A stretch of DNA of 64,000 nucleotides from Longitalea luteola (GTDB lineage: Bacteria > Bacteroidota > Bacteroidia > Chitinophagales > Chitinophagaceae). Positions 31,542 to 40,501 of the stretch are shown in pieces. The DNA lies in NCBI RefSeq assembly GCF_017356035.1, contig NZ_JAFIQX010000003.1:186001-250000 (forward strand), written 5' to 3'. The position numbers were made by a program, and so were the translations under genes. Every line of letters starts with the position of its first letter. Within the stretch, counting starts at the first letter, position 1. The notes below the pieces were generated by a model, which did not search any database, was not told the DNA's origin, and saw only the letters and a program-made list of their open reading frames with translations.

Positions 31542-31545
31542 TTTT

Positions 31546-31580
31546 CACCACTCACCGCTCACTATTCACCACTCACCATT
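31546..31580. repeat. Heptad array CACCACT x5
   Basis: CACCACT, CACCGCT, CACTATT, CACCACT, CACCATT in phase. The last unit provides the first bases of the DUF5686 stop codon (complement of 31579-31581). Confidence 0.88.
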
Positions 31581-34086
31581 AGAATTGTAATCTAAAGCTA
31601 CCAAATACGCCCCAGCGTTGAGAAGCTGCTTCGGGCAACGGTTGGGGTAATACCCGCCAAACAAAATCAAACCGCAATACCTTGAAGATATTGTCAACAC
31701 CGGTGCCAAGCTCCAGGTATGTTTTACCATCCAGTGATTCAAAAATGTAAGTCGAACCGGCAGGCATATTCAACCCCTTGTTCTCTTCACTCAGGCTGCC
31801 CCACAATCCTTTAACCGTATAGAACTGGCGGAACTTTAACCTGCGCGTAAGCGGGGTGAAACGGAAAATACCCGCTCCGATATTATGTTCGAAATTGAAA
31901 CCGGCATACTGGTCGTGCAGGTATTGCCAGCGGTTCATTAAGCTATATGCATACTTGTTATAATAATAGATCTCATTACCGGGCGCTACATCCAACATCA
32001 TAAAAGGTAAGGTGCCGAAGGTCTTACCGCCAAATACGTTATAATAAACCGTTCCGTACGGTGATATTTTTAAGTAGTCGGAAATACTGCCGCTTAATTT
32101 GCTGTATTCATAATGGCTGTCAAACACACCCTTCATACCTCTTGTGTATTTGATGGTAGTGATAGGATAGGGGCTCCCCATGCTATACCGGTAAAAGGTA
32201 CCTTCCAGGAATTTTTCCAGATAAGCAAAACGGAGTTGTACCGAAGCTTCAAACGTATTTAATGGTTTTGTACCGCCATTGCCATCCAGGAAGATCTCTT
32301 TTTCGGGCAGGTTCAATAATGGGTTGTACAACTTCCGAACGCCACTCAGTGTAACGGAGAAACCGGAATGCCATTCTTTGAACAGATCCAGCTGCATTAA
32401 TTCTGTTTTCAGGAATTTAATGGGCACACCGTTCTTTCTGACCGCCAGCGCAAAAATGTTATCCTGGCTAACCTCATCTAAATAGTTCTGGCCGTAGTCA
32501 ATGTCTTTTGAATACTTCGCAAAAATATAGGCGCGTGGATTTTTATTGAACAGCCACATGGCGTCCGCTTCATATTTGAATTGCTGGTCTTTGGTGCCAT
32601 ATGCCAGATAACCATGTAACCGCAGCTTTTTACTGAAGTACTTGTTGGTGCCCAGGTCCCAGCGAAAACGCCATCCTTCCAGCACGTTCGAGAATACCCA
32701 GTTGTACCAGGGACCGATCTCGAAATTGCCCACATCGAGGTAACCTGTTGCCAGGAAATTGACCGTTTTCACTGCACGTTGAAAAGCGGGTAATTTTAAG
32801 AGGGTATCGATGGTTTGGTACAGTTTCTTTTCCGTTACGGTCAATTCTTCATGGCGATTTTGAGCCCAGAATGAATCGGGCGCATTATTCGCCTGAGGCG
32901 GAAATATCGTTTCTTCGATCAGTTTGTTCTTCGCCAGTTCATTGGTTACCGACGTATCATTTACCACAACGTCTTTGTAGGTAGTGGTCTTTCTGCCAAT
33001 AGCCGCCAGCATTTTTTCGCCCGATAAAAGGGAAAGGTCTACCACAAATTTATCTCTGGTAAGGAACCAGGTGGTATCGTTCAGCAGACTGAATTCCTGG
33101 ATCAGGCTCAGCTTGTTCACATAGTTCACATTGGCTTCTTTGCCCAGGCGAAGGTTCATTTTCTGAATGGCAAAAGTGGTGTCATGCACCCAGCAATCGC
33201 CTTCAAAAGTGTTTTGTCCTTTATGTTTCGGTATAAAGAAGAAGTGAATGAGCCGGCGGCCGTTCACCATTTGCGTATCCAGCACTTTGTAATTGTAGAA
33301 GGCGTCGCCGTTATCGCTGATGGGACTAACAAACTGTTTATCGAATACGGGGATGAAGTTGGCGTAGAAGTTTACGTTCTGATCGATACCGCCCAGGAGT
33401 TTCGACACGCTTTCATTGTTCACCCCGAGGCTTTTGGTGCCTTTAAATACTTCCCGGCGCCGAAGCGGCGATTTCTGATAGTAATAGTTTGAAATGGCCT
33501 CTGTAATATAAACCGGTAAATAGGGCACACCCTCTTCGGTGGTGTCAATATTGTTCAGCACAAAATTGAACTTCTTGATGAAGGGCAGGTTCTCCCATTT
33601 TTCTTTTTTGATGTTCTTGATATCTACTTCCAGTTTATTGTACAACTCGTAGGAGAAATTACGGAAGCGGTAGCGGTCATTCTTGGCTTTGTGCTTTACA
33701 ATGCGTTTCCACATCAGCAGGCCGCGGTCGATCTTTTTCTTAACTACCACGGCGTCAAACTTGCCGCGTTCCATCAATATACTGATGTCTAAAACATTGT
33801 CTTTGGCACGTTGCAGCAGAAAGCTGTCGAATGGCAATTTAAAATCCCGATAACCTACGTAAGAGATGATCAGGGTGTCTGTAGGCCATTCGTTAAAACG
33901 AAAGATAAATGATCCTGCTGAGTCGCTGAGTTTGCCGGTTTTTTGAGATTTAAATTGCATAGAGGCGAAAGGGATACGTTCGTCGCTATGGGCATCTTTG
34001 ACAGTTCCTTTCAGTATCCTGGTTTGAGCTATTGCGTTTTGGGTCAACAATATCAACAGCAGGAGTTTAAGTGGTCTAATAGGCAT
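31579..34086 (-). CDS. DUF5686 family outer-membrane protein with carboxypeptidase-like regulatory domain
   Basis: 835 residues from the ATG at 34086 (MPIRPLKLLLLILL signal peptide ending AIAQ). A TTG 10 codons upstream coincides with the promoter box and is rejected. Residues about 25-100 form a CarboxypepD_reg-like domain (ILKGTVKDAHSDERIPFAS), followed by the DUF5686 body and a C-terminal part rich in alternating aromatic strands ending FGSFRLQF, typical of outer-membrane barrels. The function is unknown. Related proteins occur throughout Bacteroidota as single genes, as here. Confidence 0.85.
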   Translation of the reverse strand: MPIRPLKLLLLILLTQNAIAQTRILKGTVKDAHSDERIPFASMQFKSQKTGKLSDSAGSFIFRFNEWPTDTLIISYVGYRDFKLPFDSFLLQRAKDNVLDISILMERGKFDAVVVKKKIDRGLLMWKRIVKHKAKNDRYRFRNFSYELYNKLEVDIKNIKKEKWENLPFIKKFNFVLNNIDTTEEGVPYLPVYITEAISNYYYQKSPLRRREVFKGTKSLGVNNESVSKLLGGIDQNVNFYANFIPVFDKQFVSPISDNGDAFYNYKVLDTQMVNGRRLIHFFFIPKHKGQNTFEGDCWVHDTTFAIQKMNLRLGKEANVNYVNKLSLIQEFSLLNDTTWFLTRDKFVVDLSLLSGEKMLAAIGRKTTTYKDVVVNDTSVTNELAKNKLIEETIFPPQANNAPDSFWAQNRHEELTVTEKKLYQTIDTLLKLPAFQRAVKTVNFLATGYLDVGNFEIGPWYNWVFSNVLEGWRFRWDLGTNKYFSKKLRLHGYLAYGTKDQQFKYEADAMWLFNKNPRAYIFAKYSKDIDYGQNYLDEVSQDNIFALAVRKNGVPIKFLKTELMQLDLFKEWHSGFSVTLSGVRKLYNPLLNLPEKEIFLDGNGGTKPLNTFEASVQLRFAYLEKFLEGTFYRYSMGSPYPITTIKYTRGMKGVFDSHYEYSKLSGSISDYLKISPYGTVYYNVFGGKTFGTLPFMMLDVAPGNEIYYYNKYAYSLMNRWQYLHDQYAGFNFEHNIGAGIFRFTPLTRRLKFRQFYTVKGLWGSLSEENKGLNMPAGSTYIFESLDGKTYLELGTGVDNIFKVLRFDFVWRVLPQPLPEAASQRWGVFGSFRLQF

Positions 34087-34113
34087 TCTTATAAGGTCGG
34101 TTTGTTTCCGGCC

Positions 34114-34121
34114 CAAAAATA
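34114..34121 (-). promoter_or_regulatory. -7 box of the DUF5686 gene (TATTTTTG on the minus strand)
   Basis: Plus-strand CAAAAATA is an exact reversed TAnnTTTG, 28 bp upstream of the chosen ATG. Confidence 0.45.
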
Positions 34122-34629
34122 CAATAACAGAAAGAAAAGCATTTTGTTAAAACCGATAAAACGGTACCATTTCCCGGTAAAACCGCAGTAAATCCGCCGA
34201 ACATACTTTTCGTGATGGCGTAATTGGCGTGAAAATCCGCAATTATAATGTTGTAGCAGCGTTTGGCAGCGGTTTCAACCAATGTCTTTTATGGTATTCG
34301 GGTATTTCTGAAATTAGTCGTTGTGTTATTCAATAATTAAGCGGTGCCAGCGTTGCCGCTATATAGCCCGTGAATCCTGTTCAACAGATCATTGTAGCTG
34401 CCATCATTGATCAATGGTATGTTTGCAGAAAACCTTTTTGTGCTAACGCGACCAACTGTTAGTTTGGGGTTATATAGTACGGCCAGCAAATTTTTTTTAT
34501 TACGCTAAGTGCCGAACATAGGAAGCGTACAATGCAGACCCCTGCTTACACATACCTAAAAATGATATTCATTTTTGCCAGTCCCGCCAGTTCCCGGTTG
34601 CAGTCAATTTATATTTTGGCAGGAAAAAG
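34122..34629. other. Gene-free spacer of about 500 bp
   Basis: Divergent region between the DUF5686 gene and the membrane operon. Only a weak AGCGG..CCGCT hairpin (near 34340) and a few loose heptad-like words (34586-34610) are visible. No convincing ORF or RNA. Confidence 0.4.
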
Positions 34630-34680
34630 TTTGCAAATCTCAAAAATTGCTACTTACTTTGTTTTACAAAGTGCTTTATA
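34630..34680 (+). promoter_or_regulatory. Promoter with overlapping operator-like inverted repeat
   Basis: -33 TTTG at 34630-34633, 20-bp spacer, near-consensus -7 TTACTTTG at 34654-34661. The -7 box overlaps the left arm of ACTTTG-tttta-CAAAGT (34656-34672), followed by GCTTTATA into the ATG. A protein bound here would block the polymerase. A second site of the same form is at 35667. Confidence 0.6.
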
Positions 34681-35333
34681 TGGATAGCCAACATCCCCCG
34701 CTGGAAACCCTGCAGGACATTAAAAGAATGATGGAAAGGTCTTCACGCTTTATATCCCTGAGCGGGTGGAGCGGGATCTGTGCCGGCATCTGCGCGCTCT
34801 TGGGTGCATGGGCCGCACAGCAGCGTATCAGCGCTTATCTGCAGGTAAGACGTAATGGCAGGACTTACCACGGCGAAAACGATTACGTAAGCGAAAGCGC
34901 GGCAACGCTATACAGCGACCTGATCATAATTGCCGGCATTACATTCATTACAGCCTTTATTTCGGCATTCGTATTTACCTGGCTACGCAGCCGGCGCAAT
35001 GGCACACCTATGTGGGACCGCACCGTGCAGCGCCTCGCCTGGAATACAATATTGCCTATGGTCATTGGTGGACTTGTCATTCTTCGCGCCATAGAACTGC
35101 ATTATTTTGAACTGGTGGCGCCTGGTTGTTTGATCTTTTACGGTCTTGCGCTGGTGAATGCATCGAAGTACACCCTGGGCGAGATCCGTTACCTGGGCTA
35201 TGGACAACTTATACTGGGGATTATAAATTTATGGAGTGGTGTTAACGGATTGTATTTTTGGGCCGCCGGTTTTGGCATATTGCATATTCTGTATGGCGCC
35301 ATTATGTGGTGGAAGTATGAACGGCAGCGTTAG
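34680..35333 (+). CDS. Multi-pass membrane protein of a regulator-linked operon
   Basis: 217 residues from the ATG at 34680 (MDSQHPPLETLQDIKRMMERS); the open frame upstream is not coding. An N-terminal amphipathic helix is followed by about six transmembrane helices (SGICAGICALLGAW, IIIAGITFITAFISAFVF, ILPMVIGGLVIL and three more towards the C terminus). No enzymatic motif. Genes of this type are commonly found just before a PF13601-like winged-helix regulator, as here (16 bp), suggesting a sensor or partner role; this is inference. Confidence 0.75.
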   Translation: MDSQHPPLETLQDIKRMMERSSRFISLSGWSGICAGICALLGAWAAQQRISAYLQVRRNGRTYHGENDYVSESAATLYSDLIIIAGITFITAFISAFVFTWLRSRRNGTPMWDRTVQRLAWNTILPMVIGGLVILRAIELHYFELVAPGCLIFYGLALVNASKYTLGEIRYLGYGQLILGIINLWSGVNGLYFWAAGFGILHILYGAIMWWKYERQR

Positions 35334-35349
35334 ACAATAATTTATTTGC

Positions 35350-35649
35350 ATGAAGAACCCGATTGAAAATCTTAATAAAATTTTTGATAGCCGCATTCGA
35401 ATGGGAGTCATGAGCATTCTCATCGTGAATGAGGAGGTGAGTTTTAATGACCTGAAGAAAATGCTCGATGTAACCGATGGCAACCTGGCATCCCATATGG
35501 TGAACCTGGAAGAGAACGGATACATTAAAGTTCACAAAGGTTTTATTGGCCGGAAAACAAATACAACCTATTCTATTACCAGGGCTGGTGAAAAAGCATT
35601 CAAAGACCATATTGAAGCATTGGAAAATATGATCAAAGGCATGAAGTAA
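35350..35649 (+). CDS. Winged-helix transcriptional regulator (PF13601-like)
   Basis: 99 residues forming a single winged-helix domain: NLNKIFDSRIRMGVMSIL, the recognition region FNDLKKMLDVTDGNLASHM and the wing VHKGFIGRKTNTTYSIT, plus a C-terminal helix for dimerisation. No ligand domain. The small size and dimer form fit an ACTTTG-N5-CAAAG palindrome, which is found at the operon promoter (34656) and again right after this gene (35667). Autoregulation is therefore likely but unproven. Confidence 0.88.
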   Translation: MKNPIENLNKIFDSRIRMGVMSILIVNEEVSFNDLKKMLDVTDGNLASHMVNLEENGYIKVHKGFIGRKTNTTYSITRAGEKAFKDHIEALENMIKGMK

Positions 35650-35666
35650 ATTTTTTTTGCCCTTGC

Positions 35667-35691
35667 ACTTTGAAATACAAAGCGCTTTTTA
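35667..35691 (+). promoter_or_regulatory. Second operator-like site, ACTTTG-aaata-CAAAGC
   Basis: Same arms, same 5-bp spacing and same following GCTTT as the site at 34656. Lies 18 bp past the regulator stop and 53 bp before the radical SAM gene, so it may drive or block an internal promoter. Confidence 0.55.
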
Positions 35692-35743
35692 TAACTAATA
35701 GTTGATCTCTGGTATAGCCATGAATAACATTTAAAGTATAGCC

Positions 35744-37147
35744 ATGAAAATAAAAATGATCTTACCGGCGCTTACCGAGGCGAAAAGCCCTTACTGGCGC
35801 CCCATCAAATACTCATTGTTCCCGCCGCTCGGGCTGGCTACATTGGCGGCCTATTGTTCACCTGATGATGATATCGACCTGCAGGACGAGCATGTAGAAG
35901 AGTTGCAAATAAATGATACACCCGATCTGGTAATCATACAGGTGTATATCACCAATGCATTCCGGGCTTACAGGCTGGCCGACCATTACCGCCAGCGCGG
36001 GGTGTATGTGTGCCTGGGTGGTTTGCATGTTTCATCACTTCCTGAAGAAGCTAAACAGCATGCCGACAGTATTTTTATTGGTCCGGGTGAGGATACATTT
36101 CCAGAGTTCCTGAAAGACTTCAGCAATAAAACACCCCGTAAAGTATATGTAAACAGCAAACGCAATATCACAACAATTCCACCCATCCGCCGCGACCTCA
36201 TCAAACGCGATCAGTACCTGGTGCCCAACTCCATCGTAGTATCGAGAGGTTGTCCGCACCATTGTGATTTCTGTTATAAAGATGCTTTTTTCGAAGGTGG
36301 CAAATCGTTCTATACCCAACGGGTTGATGCAGCCCTGGCTGAAATTGACCGTTTGCCCGGCAGGCATCTTTATTTTTTAGATGATCATTTATTAGGCAAT
36401 CAAAAATTTTCAAGCGCCTTGTTTGAAGGTATGAAAGGGATGAACAGGGTGTTCCAGGGAGCATCTACGATCGATGCCATTTTAAGGGGCAACCTCATTG
36501 AACAAGCAGCAGAAGCCGGTTTGCGAAGTGTATTCATAGGTTTTGAAACCCTCAGCAATGCAAATCTTGCTCAAAGCAATAAAAAACAGAACCTCGGAAA
36601 AGATTATCGCGAAGCTATCAATCGCTGCCATTCACTGGGCATTATGATCAACGGCAGTTTTGTATTTGGTTTGGATGATGATGACAAAGCTGTATTTGAC
36701 AGAACGGTAGAATGGGCAGTAAAAAGTGCATTGACCACCTGCACTTTTCATATACTCACTCCTTATCCCGGCACCCGCTTGTATCAATCAATGGAGCAGC
36801 AGGGTCGCTTATTACATCGTAACTGGGACCTGTACGATACCCGCCAGGTGGTGTATAAAACAGTAGGCCTGAATGCAGAAGAACTTAAAGCTGGTTACGA
36901 CCACGCGTATAGATCATTCTATTCCTGGAAGAACATTTGCCGGGCCAGTCTGCAGCACGATACGCTGAAGCACCAACTGAAACATTTTGCCTACGCCGGT
37001 GGCTGGAAGAAGTTTGAACCCCTATGGAATTTTATTATAAAAACAAAAGGGCTCAATAACATGCTGCCATTACTGGAAGCTATTTTATCAAAAGTAAAGA
37101 ACAATAAAATCAACACATCTGTAAGCCCGTTTCCGGCTATTGCATAA
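35744..37147 (+). CDS. B12-binding domain radical SAM protein
   Basis: 467 residues. N-terminal cobalamin-binding-like Rossmann region (about 20-130: PPLGLATLAAYC, VYVCLGGLHVSSLPEEA, IFIGPGEDTFPEF), then a radical SAM core with the cluster motif CPHHCDFC at about 170-177. It resembles the BchE/P-methylase-like class of uncharacterised enzymes acting on lipids or natural products. The neighbours are membrane proteins and a diacylglycerol kinase, so a lipid-type substrate is possible. The gene is 12 bp from the next. Confidence 0.88.
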   Translation: MKIKMILPALTEAKSPYWRPIKYSLFPPLGLATLAAYCSPDDDIDLQDEHVEELQINDTPDLVIIQVYITNAFRAYRLADHYRQRGVYVCLGGLHVSSLPEEAKQHADSIFIGPGEDTFPEFLKDFSNKTPRKVYVNSKRNITTIPPIRRDLIKRDQYLVPNSIVVSRGCPHHCDFCYKDAFFEGGKSFYTQRVDAALAEIDRLPGRHLYFLDDHLLGNQKFSSALFEGMKGMNRVFQGASTIDAILRGNLIEQAAEAGLRSVFIGFETLSNANLAQSNKKQNLGKDYREAINRCHSLGIMINGSFVFGLDDDDKAVFDRTVEWAVKSALTTCTFHILTPYPGTRLYQSMEQQGRLLHRNWDLYDTRQVVYKTVGLNAEELKAGYDHAYRSFYSWKNICRASLQHDTLKHQLKHFAYAGGWKKFEPLWNFIIKTKGLNNMLPLLEAILSKVKNNKINTSVSPFPAIA

Positions 37148-37159
37148 AATAACGACACT

Positions 37160-38740
37160 ATGAATAAAGACCTTGTAAAGATCATACTGGTAACAACCGG
37201 TGCTGTTTTGTTCAACCTGGTTTTCTGGAAGGAGAAACTGGCTATTAATACTGTTTTGTTCGATGCCTTTTTATTGTCGGCATTGTTTTACCTGTACCCC
37301 AACGCCCGGCAACATGCTTCTGTAAACTGGTTATTGCTGGGCCACCTGGTTTGTTTGGCCATGGTAGTTGTGCACAATACCGACCTGAGTAAAATTGCTT
37401 TTTTTATTACCCTGTTGCTGGTAGCAGGTTTTGCTGAATATGCCCATCGTTCGGTATGGTTTGCCGGTGGTTCTGTATTGATGAACATTGTGATGGTGGC
37501 GGCCTCTTTTGCAGAGCCGATCCGCTTCAGCAAAAGGCCGGCCGTTAAAGGCAAAGGGATCAGCCGCATGATCCGTTTTGCTGTGTTCCCGCTTATTTTG
37601 CTGGTAGTATTTTTTTGTATCTACCGCGTGGCCAACAGTGTTTTTTCAGCAATAGCAGGCCAGATCGGCGTTCAATTGGAGCTGTTCTTCAGGTATTTTT
37701 TCGATTTCTTCTCCTGGCAGCGATTACTGTTCCTTTTATTGGGGCTGCTGTTCTCGGGTTCCATCTTACTCAAAAGTAAACTGGATTATTTCAGTGTACG
37801 CGAAGCGCGGTTAAATGATCGGTTGCAACGGTCACGCAAAACACTAACCCAGAAAAGAAGCAACGCTTTTTTCCAGTTCGTTGAATTGATCATGGGAAAA
37901 ATGGCCAGCGGTATGATGGCATTGAAGAATGAAAATACCACCGGTATCATCAGTCTGATCCTGTTGAATGTGTTGCTGTTGGTTGTTAATGCCATTGACC
38001 TGAATTTTTTATGGCTGCATTTCTCGTATAAGATTGGGCAGCCGGTATACAAAATGGTGCATGAAGGAACGGAACTGCTCATCGTATCAATTGTGCTGGC
38101 AATGGCTATTTTGTTATTCTTCTTCAAAGGCAATCTGAACTTTTACAAACGGAATAAATGGTTGAAGGTTGGCGCTTACGCCTGGATCATTCAGAACGCT
38201 ATGTTGGTGAGCTCTGTATTCCTGCGAGACTATTATTATATTCTCAAGCATGGGCTGGCGTATAAGCGAATAGGCGTATTATTCTTTTTATTAATGGTGC
38301 TGGTAGGGCTGTTTACCGTATTCGTGAAAATATGGAACAGGAAAACCAATTACTTTCTGTTCAGGGTGAATGCATGGGCGGGAATAGTGGTGCTGGTGCT
38401 GGCTACTACCATTCACTGGGACGAGTTCATCGCCGGTTATAACCTGAAAAGACAAAATACGGTTGAGCTGGATGTCGAATTTTTGTTATCCTTATCAGAT
38501 AAGGCCTTACCCCTGCTGGATACAAATATAACAGCCCTGCAACAGCGCGAACGCCAACTGAAGCCGGCATCGGATGCTGAAATGCCTGCCTGCGATACTT
38601 GTTTTATTGAGCAGTTGAAACAACGGGAAAAGCAATTCGTGATAAAACAGGAGCAGTACTCGTGGTTGTCTTGGAACTACGCCGATGCGTATACAAAAAA
38701 ATATTTTCAACGGAAGAAATTGGTTGCTGTAACTAAATAA
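37160..38740 (+). CDS. DUF4153/DUF4173 family multi-pass membrane protein
   Basis: 526 residues with about 11-12 predicted transmembrane helices and a C-terminal soluble tail containing a C-D-T-C pair (MPACDTCFIEQL). The KNRKTNYFLFRVNAWAG-like segment (IWNRKTNYFLFRVNAW) is typical of the DUF4153/DUF4173 group. Function unknown. In Bacteroidota such genes often travel with a small winged-helix regulator, consistent with this operon. Confidence 0.8.
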   Translation: MNKDLVKIILVTTGAVLFNLVFWKEKLAINTVLFDAFLLSALFYLYPNARQHASVNWLLLGHLVCLAMVVVHNTDLSKIAFFITLLLVAGFAEYAHRSVWFAGGSVLMNIVMVAASFAEPIRFSKRPAVKGKGISRMIRFAVFPLILLVVFFCIYRVANSVFSAIAGQIGVQLELFFRYFFDFFSWQRLLFLLLGLLFSGSILLKSKLDYFSVREARLNDRLQRSRKTLTQKRSNAFFQFVELIMGKMASGMMALKNENTTGIISLILLNVLLLVVNAIDLNFLWLHFSYKIGQPVYKMVHEGTELLIVSIVLAMAILLFFFKGNLNFYKRNKWLKVGAYAWIIQNAMLVSSVFLRDYYYILKHGLAYKRIGVLFFLLMVLVGLFTVFVKIWNRKTNYFLFRVNAWAGIVVLVLATTIHWDEFIAGYNLKRQNTVELDVEFLLSLSDKALPLLDTNITALQQRERQLKPASDAEMPACDTCFIEQLKQREKQFVIKQEQYSWLSWNYADAYTKKYFQRKKLVAVTK

Positions 38741-38750
38741 AGGAATAGGT

Positions 38751-39170
38751 ATGACCTCAGTGTCTATAGCGGTAAAGATCTGGGCAAAAACACTGATGAT
38801 GAGTGCAACTCTATTGAGTATTGGATTCACGTTTGCCGAAGAATTCTTTGCAGTATTTATTTGTATGATTGTTTTGATCGGTGGGTTTATTGTAACGCTG
38901 CCATTACTGATGTTGATCACGCCGCTGGTCAAAGCATCTGTCTGGTTACCTTATGAGGTGCCGGCTAAAATCGCCTGGCTCACTTTTTGGCTGGCATTAC
39001 TGATCTTGCTGTTATATGTATGGATCTCAATGCTATTGCATGGAGCGGCGTTTGAGGAAGATTCACTTCTGAACCTGATCCTTGCAGCTACCCTGGCAGG
39101 CTTGCTGTTTGCAGTGATAACTACCCGTAAATCCCTCAAAAAACTTTATTCAGAAACATTACCATCTTAA
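38751..39170 (+). CDS. Small membrane protein, unknown
   Basis: 139 residues, not recognised. Four predicted transmembrane helices (about 10-30, 33-57, 71-92, 106-122) and a basic C-terminal tail (TTRKSLKKLYSETLPS). It lies 10 bp after the DUF4173 gene and 20 bp before the diacylglycerol kinase, so it belongs to the same operon. Confidence 0.65.
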   Translation: MTSVSIAVKIWAKTLMMSATLLSIGFTFAEEFFAVFICMIVLIGGFIVTLPLLMLITPLVKASVWLPYEVPAKIAWLTFWLALLILLLYVWISMLLHGAAFEEDSLLNLILAATLAGLLFAVITTRKSLKKLYSETLPS

Positions 39171-39190
39171 CTATTTATAAAATAAAGTTT

Positions 39191-39562
39191 ATGAATTCAC
39201 AGGAGGACTTTTCAATCCGGTCAAGAATCAGGAGCTTCCGCTTTGCATTCGAGGGGCTGGGTGCTTTTTTACTCAAAGAGCATAATGCCTGGATCCATTT
39301 TATGGCTACCATCGTGGTATTTACCCTCGCAGCCCTGGCAGGGGTCACTAAAAATGAATTGCTGGCCCTGGTATTTGCCATCGGCTTTGTTTGGGTGGCC
39401 GAGATCTTCAATACCTGTATAGAGCGGGTAATGGATTTTGTGTCAGATCAGCGTCATCCCGAAATAAAATTTATCAAAGACCTGGCTGCCGGTGCTGTGT
39501 TAATAGCTGCCATTACTGCATTCATAGTAGGCATTGTTGTATTCATTCCTAAATTATTTTAA
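39191..39562 (+). CDS. dgkA: Diacylglycerol/undecaprenol kinase family protein
   Basis: 123 residues, the small integral-membrane kinase family: SFRFAFEGLGAFLLKEHNAWIH, three transmembrane helices, the catalytic E-I-F-N-T-C-I-E-R segment and the KFIKDLAAGAVL motif. It phosphorylates diacylglycerol or undecaprenol; in this lineage undecaprenol is as likely. The usual E-x-x-N-T-A-I-E has Cys for Ala. Two base pairs separate it from the next gene. Confidence 0.92.
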   Translation: MNSQEDFSIRSRIRSFRFAFEGLGAFLLKEHNAWIHFMATIVVFTLAALAGVTKNELLALVFAIGFVWVAEIFNTCIERVMDFVSDQRHPEIKFIKDLAAGAVLIAAITAFIVGIVVFIPKLF

Positions 39563-39564
39563 CA

Positions 39565-40275
39565 ATGAAAGTAGCGCCAACGAAATTGATCGATAAAACG
39601 GTTAATTGGAATCCCTGGTTATGGTTCAGGTCAACGGGTAGCGAGATAGACCGTATGCTGGTACTGTCAATGGCCTTCAGCATTGCACTCGTGACAGCCC
39701 GCATCCTGTACACCGACCGATTGACATTCATTTTCATGAACTGGAATCTTTTCCTGGCATGGCTGCCCTATATGATCTCGTCGTGGTTGCAGAAGCGGCC
39801 GCAATTGCAGGCCAGGCCGGTAAAGTTTGCCACTATTTCATTTGTATGGCTTTTGTTCATTCCCAATTCGTTTTACATACTTACCGACCTGTTTCACCTG
39901 GGTAAACATAAAAATGTGCCCAATTGGTTCGATCTGGCAATGATCATTTCATTCGCCTGGAATGGGTTGTTGCTGGGCATCTTATCGGTGCGGCAAATGG
40001 AAAAAATGATCCAGCCTTATTTACCCGGCAGACATGAATTATTATTCATTTATCCCATTATGTTCCTGAATGCATTGGGTGTTTATATGGGCCGTTATCC
40101 CCGGTTCAACAGCTGGAATATTATCACCAACCCCTTAGGCGTAGTGGCCTATTTAGGAAAGATGTTCTTACATCCGGTGCAGCATGTGTATGCGTGGGGC
40201 ATGGTGGCGTGTTTTTCGGTATTCATGACACTTGTGTACCTGACCTTAAAAAAATTACATAAAGCTATTCATTGA
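39565..40275 (+). CDS. DUF1361 membrane protein
   Basis: 236 residues with about seven transmembrane helices. The NWNLFLAWLPY, LFIPNSFYILTDLFHL and MGRYPRFNSWNII segments are characteristic of DUF1361. Function unknown. Last gene of the operon that begins at 34680, followed by a terminator at 40321. Confidence 0.85.
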   Translation: MKVAPTKLIDKTVNWNPWLWFRSTGSEIDRMLVLSMAFSIALVTARILYTDRLTFIFMNWNLFLAWLPYMISSWLQKRPQLQARPVKFATISFVWLLFIPNSFYILTDLFHLGKHKNVPNWFDLAMIISFAWNGLLLGILSVRQMEKMIQPYLPGRHELLFIYPIMFLNALGVYMGRYPRFNSWNIITNPLGVVAYLGKMFLHPVQHVYAWGMVACFSVFMTLVYLTLKKLHKAIH

Positions 40276-40320
40276 TCCAGGCGCTATACCCTTCCATTAT
40301 AGCGGTTGGTTTATCCACAA

Positions 40321-40352
40321 AAAGGCGCTTTGTTCTCATAGCGCCTTTATTT
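40321..40352 (+). terminator. Terminator of the membrane operon
   Basis: AAAGGCGCT, ten-base loop, AGCGCCTTT then ATTTAAAG; 9-bp stem, weak T-tract. Confidence 0.7.
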
Positions 40353-40430
40353 AAAGAAGTAAGAGGCAGGAGGTAAGAAGATCATGAATTGTTAACCTTC
40401 CCGCATGTTTATAGTTCCTCTGCAACAAAT

Positions 40431-40462
40431 TAAAAAGCCTCGCGATCGTAATCGCGAGGCTT
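40431..40462 (-). terminator. Terminator of the TolB/Omp85-like gene
   Basis: Twelve-base perfect stem AAGCCTCGCGAT-cgta-ATCGCGAGGCTT. On the minus strand it is followed by TTTTTAATTTG. Confidence 0.85.
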
Positions 40463-40501
40463 AAGTATTTTGTATGTGCTCACCCTTTTTAGGGGCTGAT
40501 G

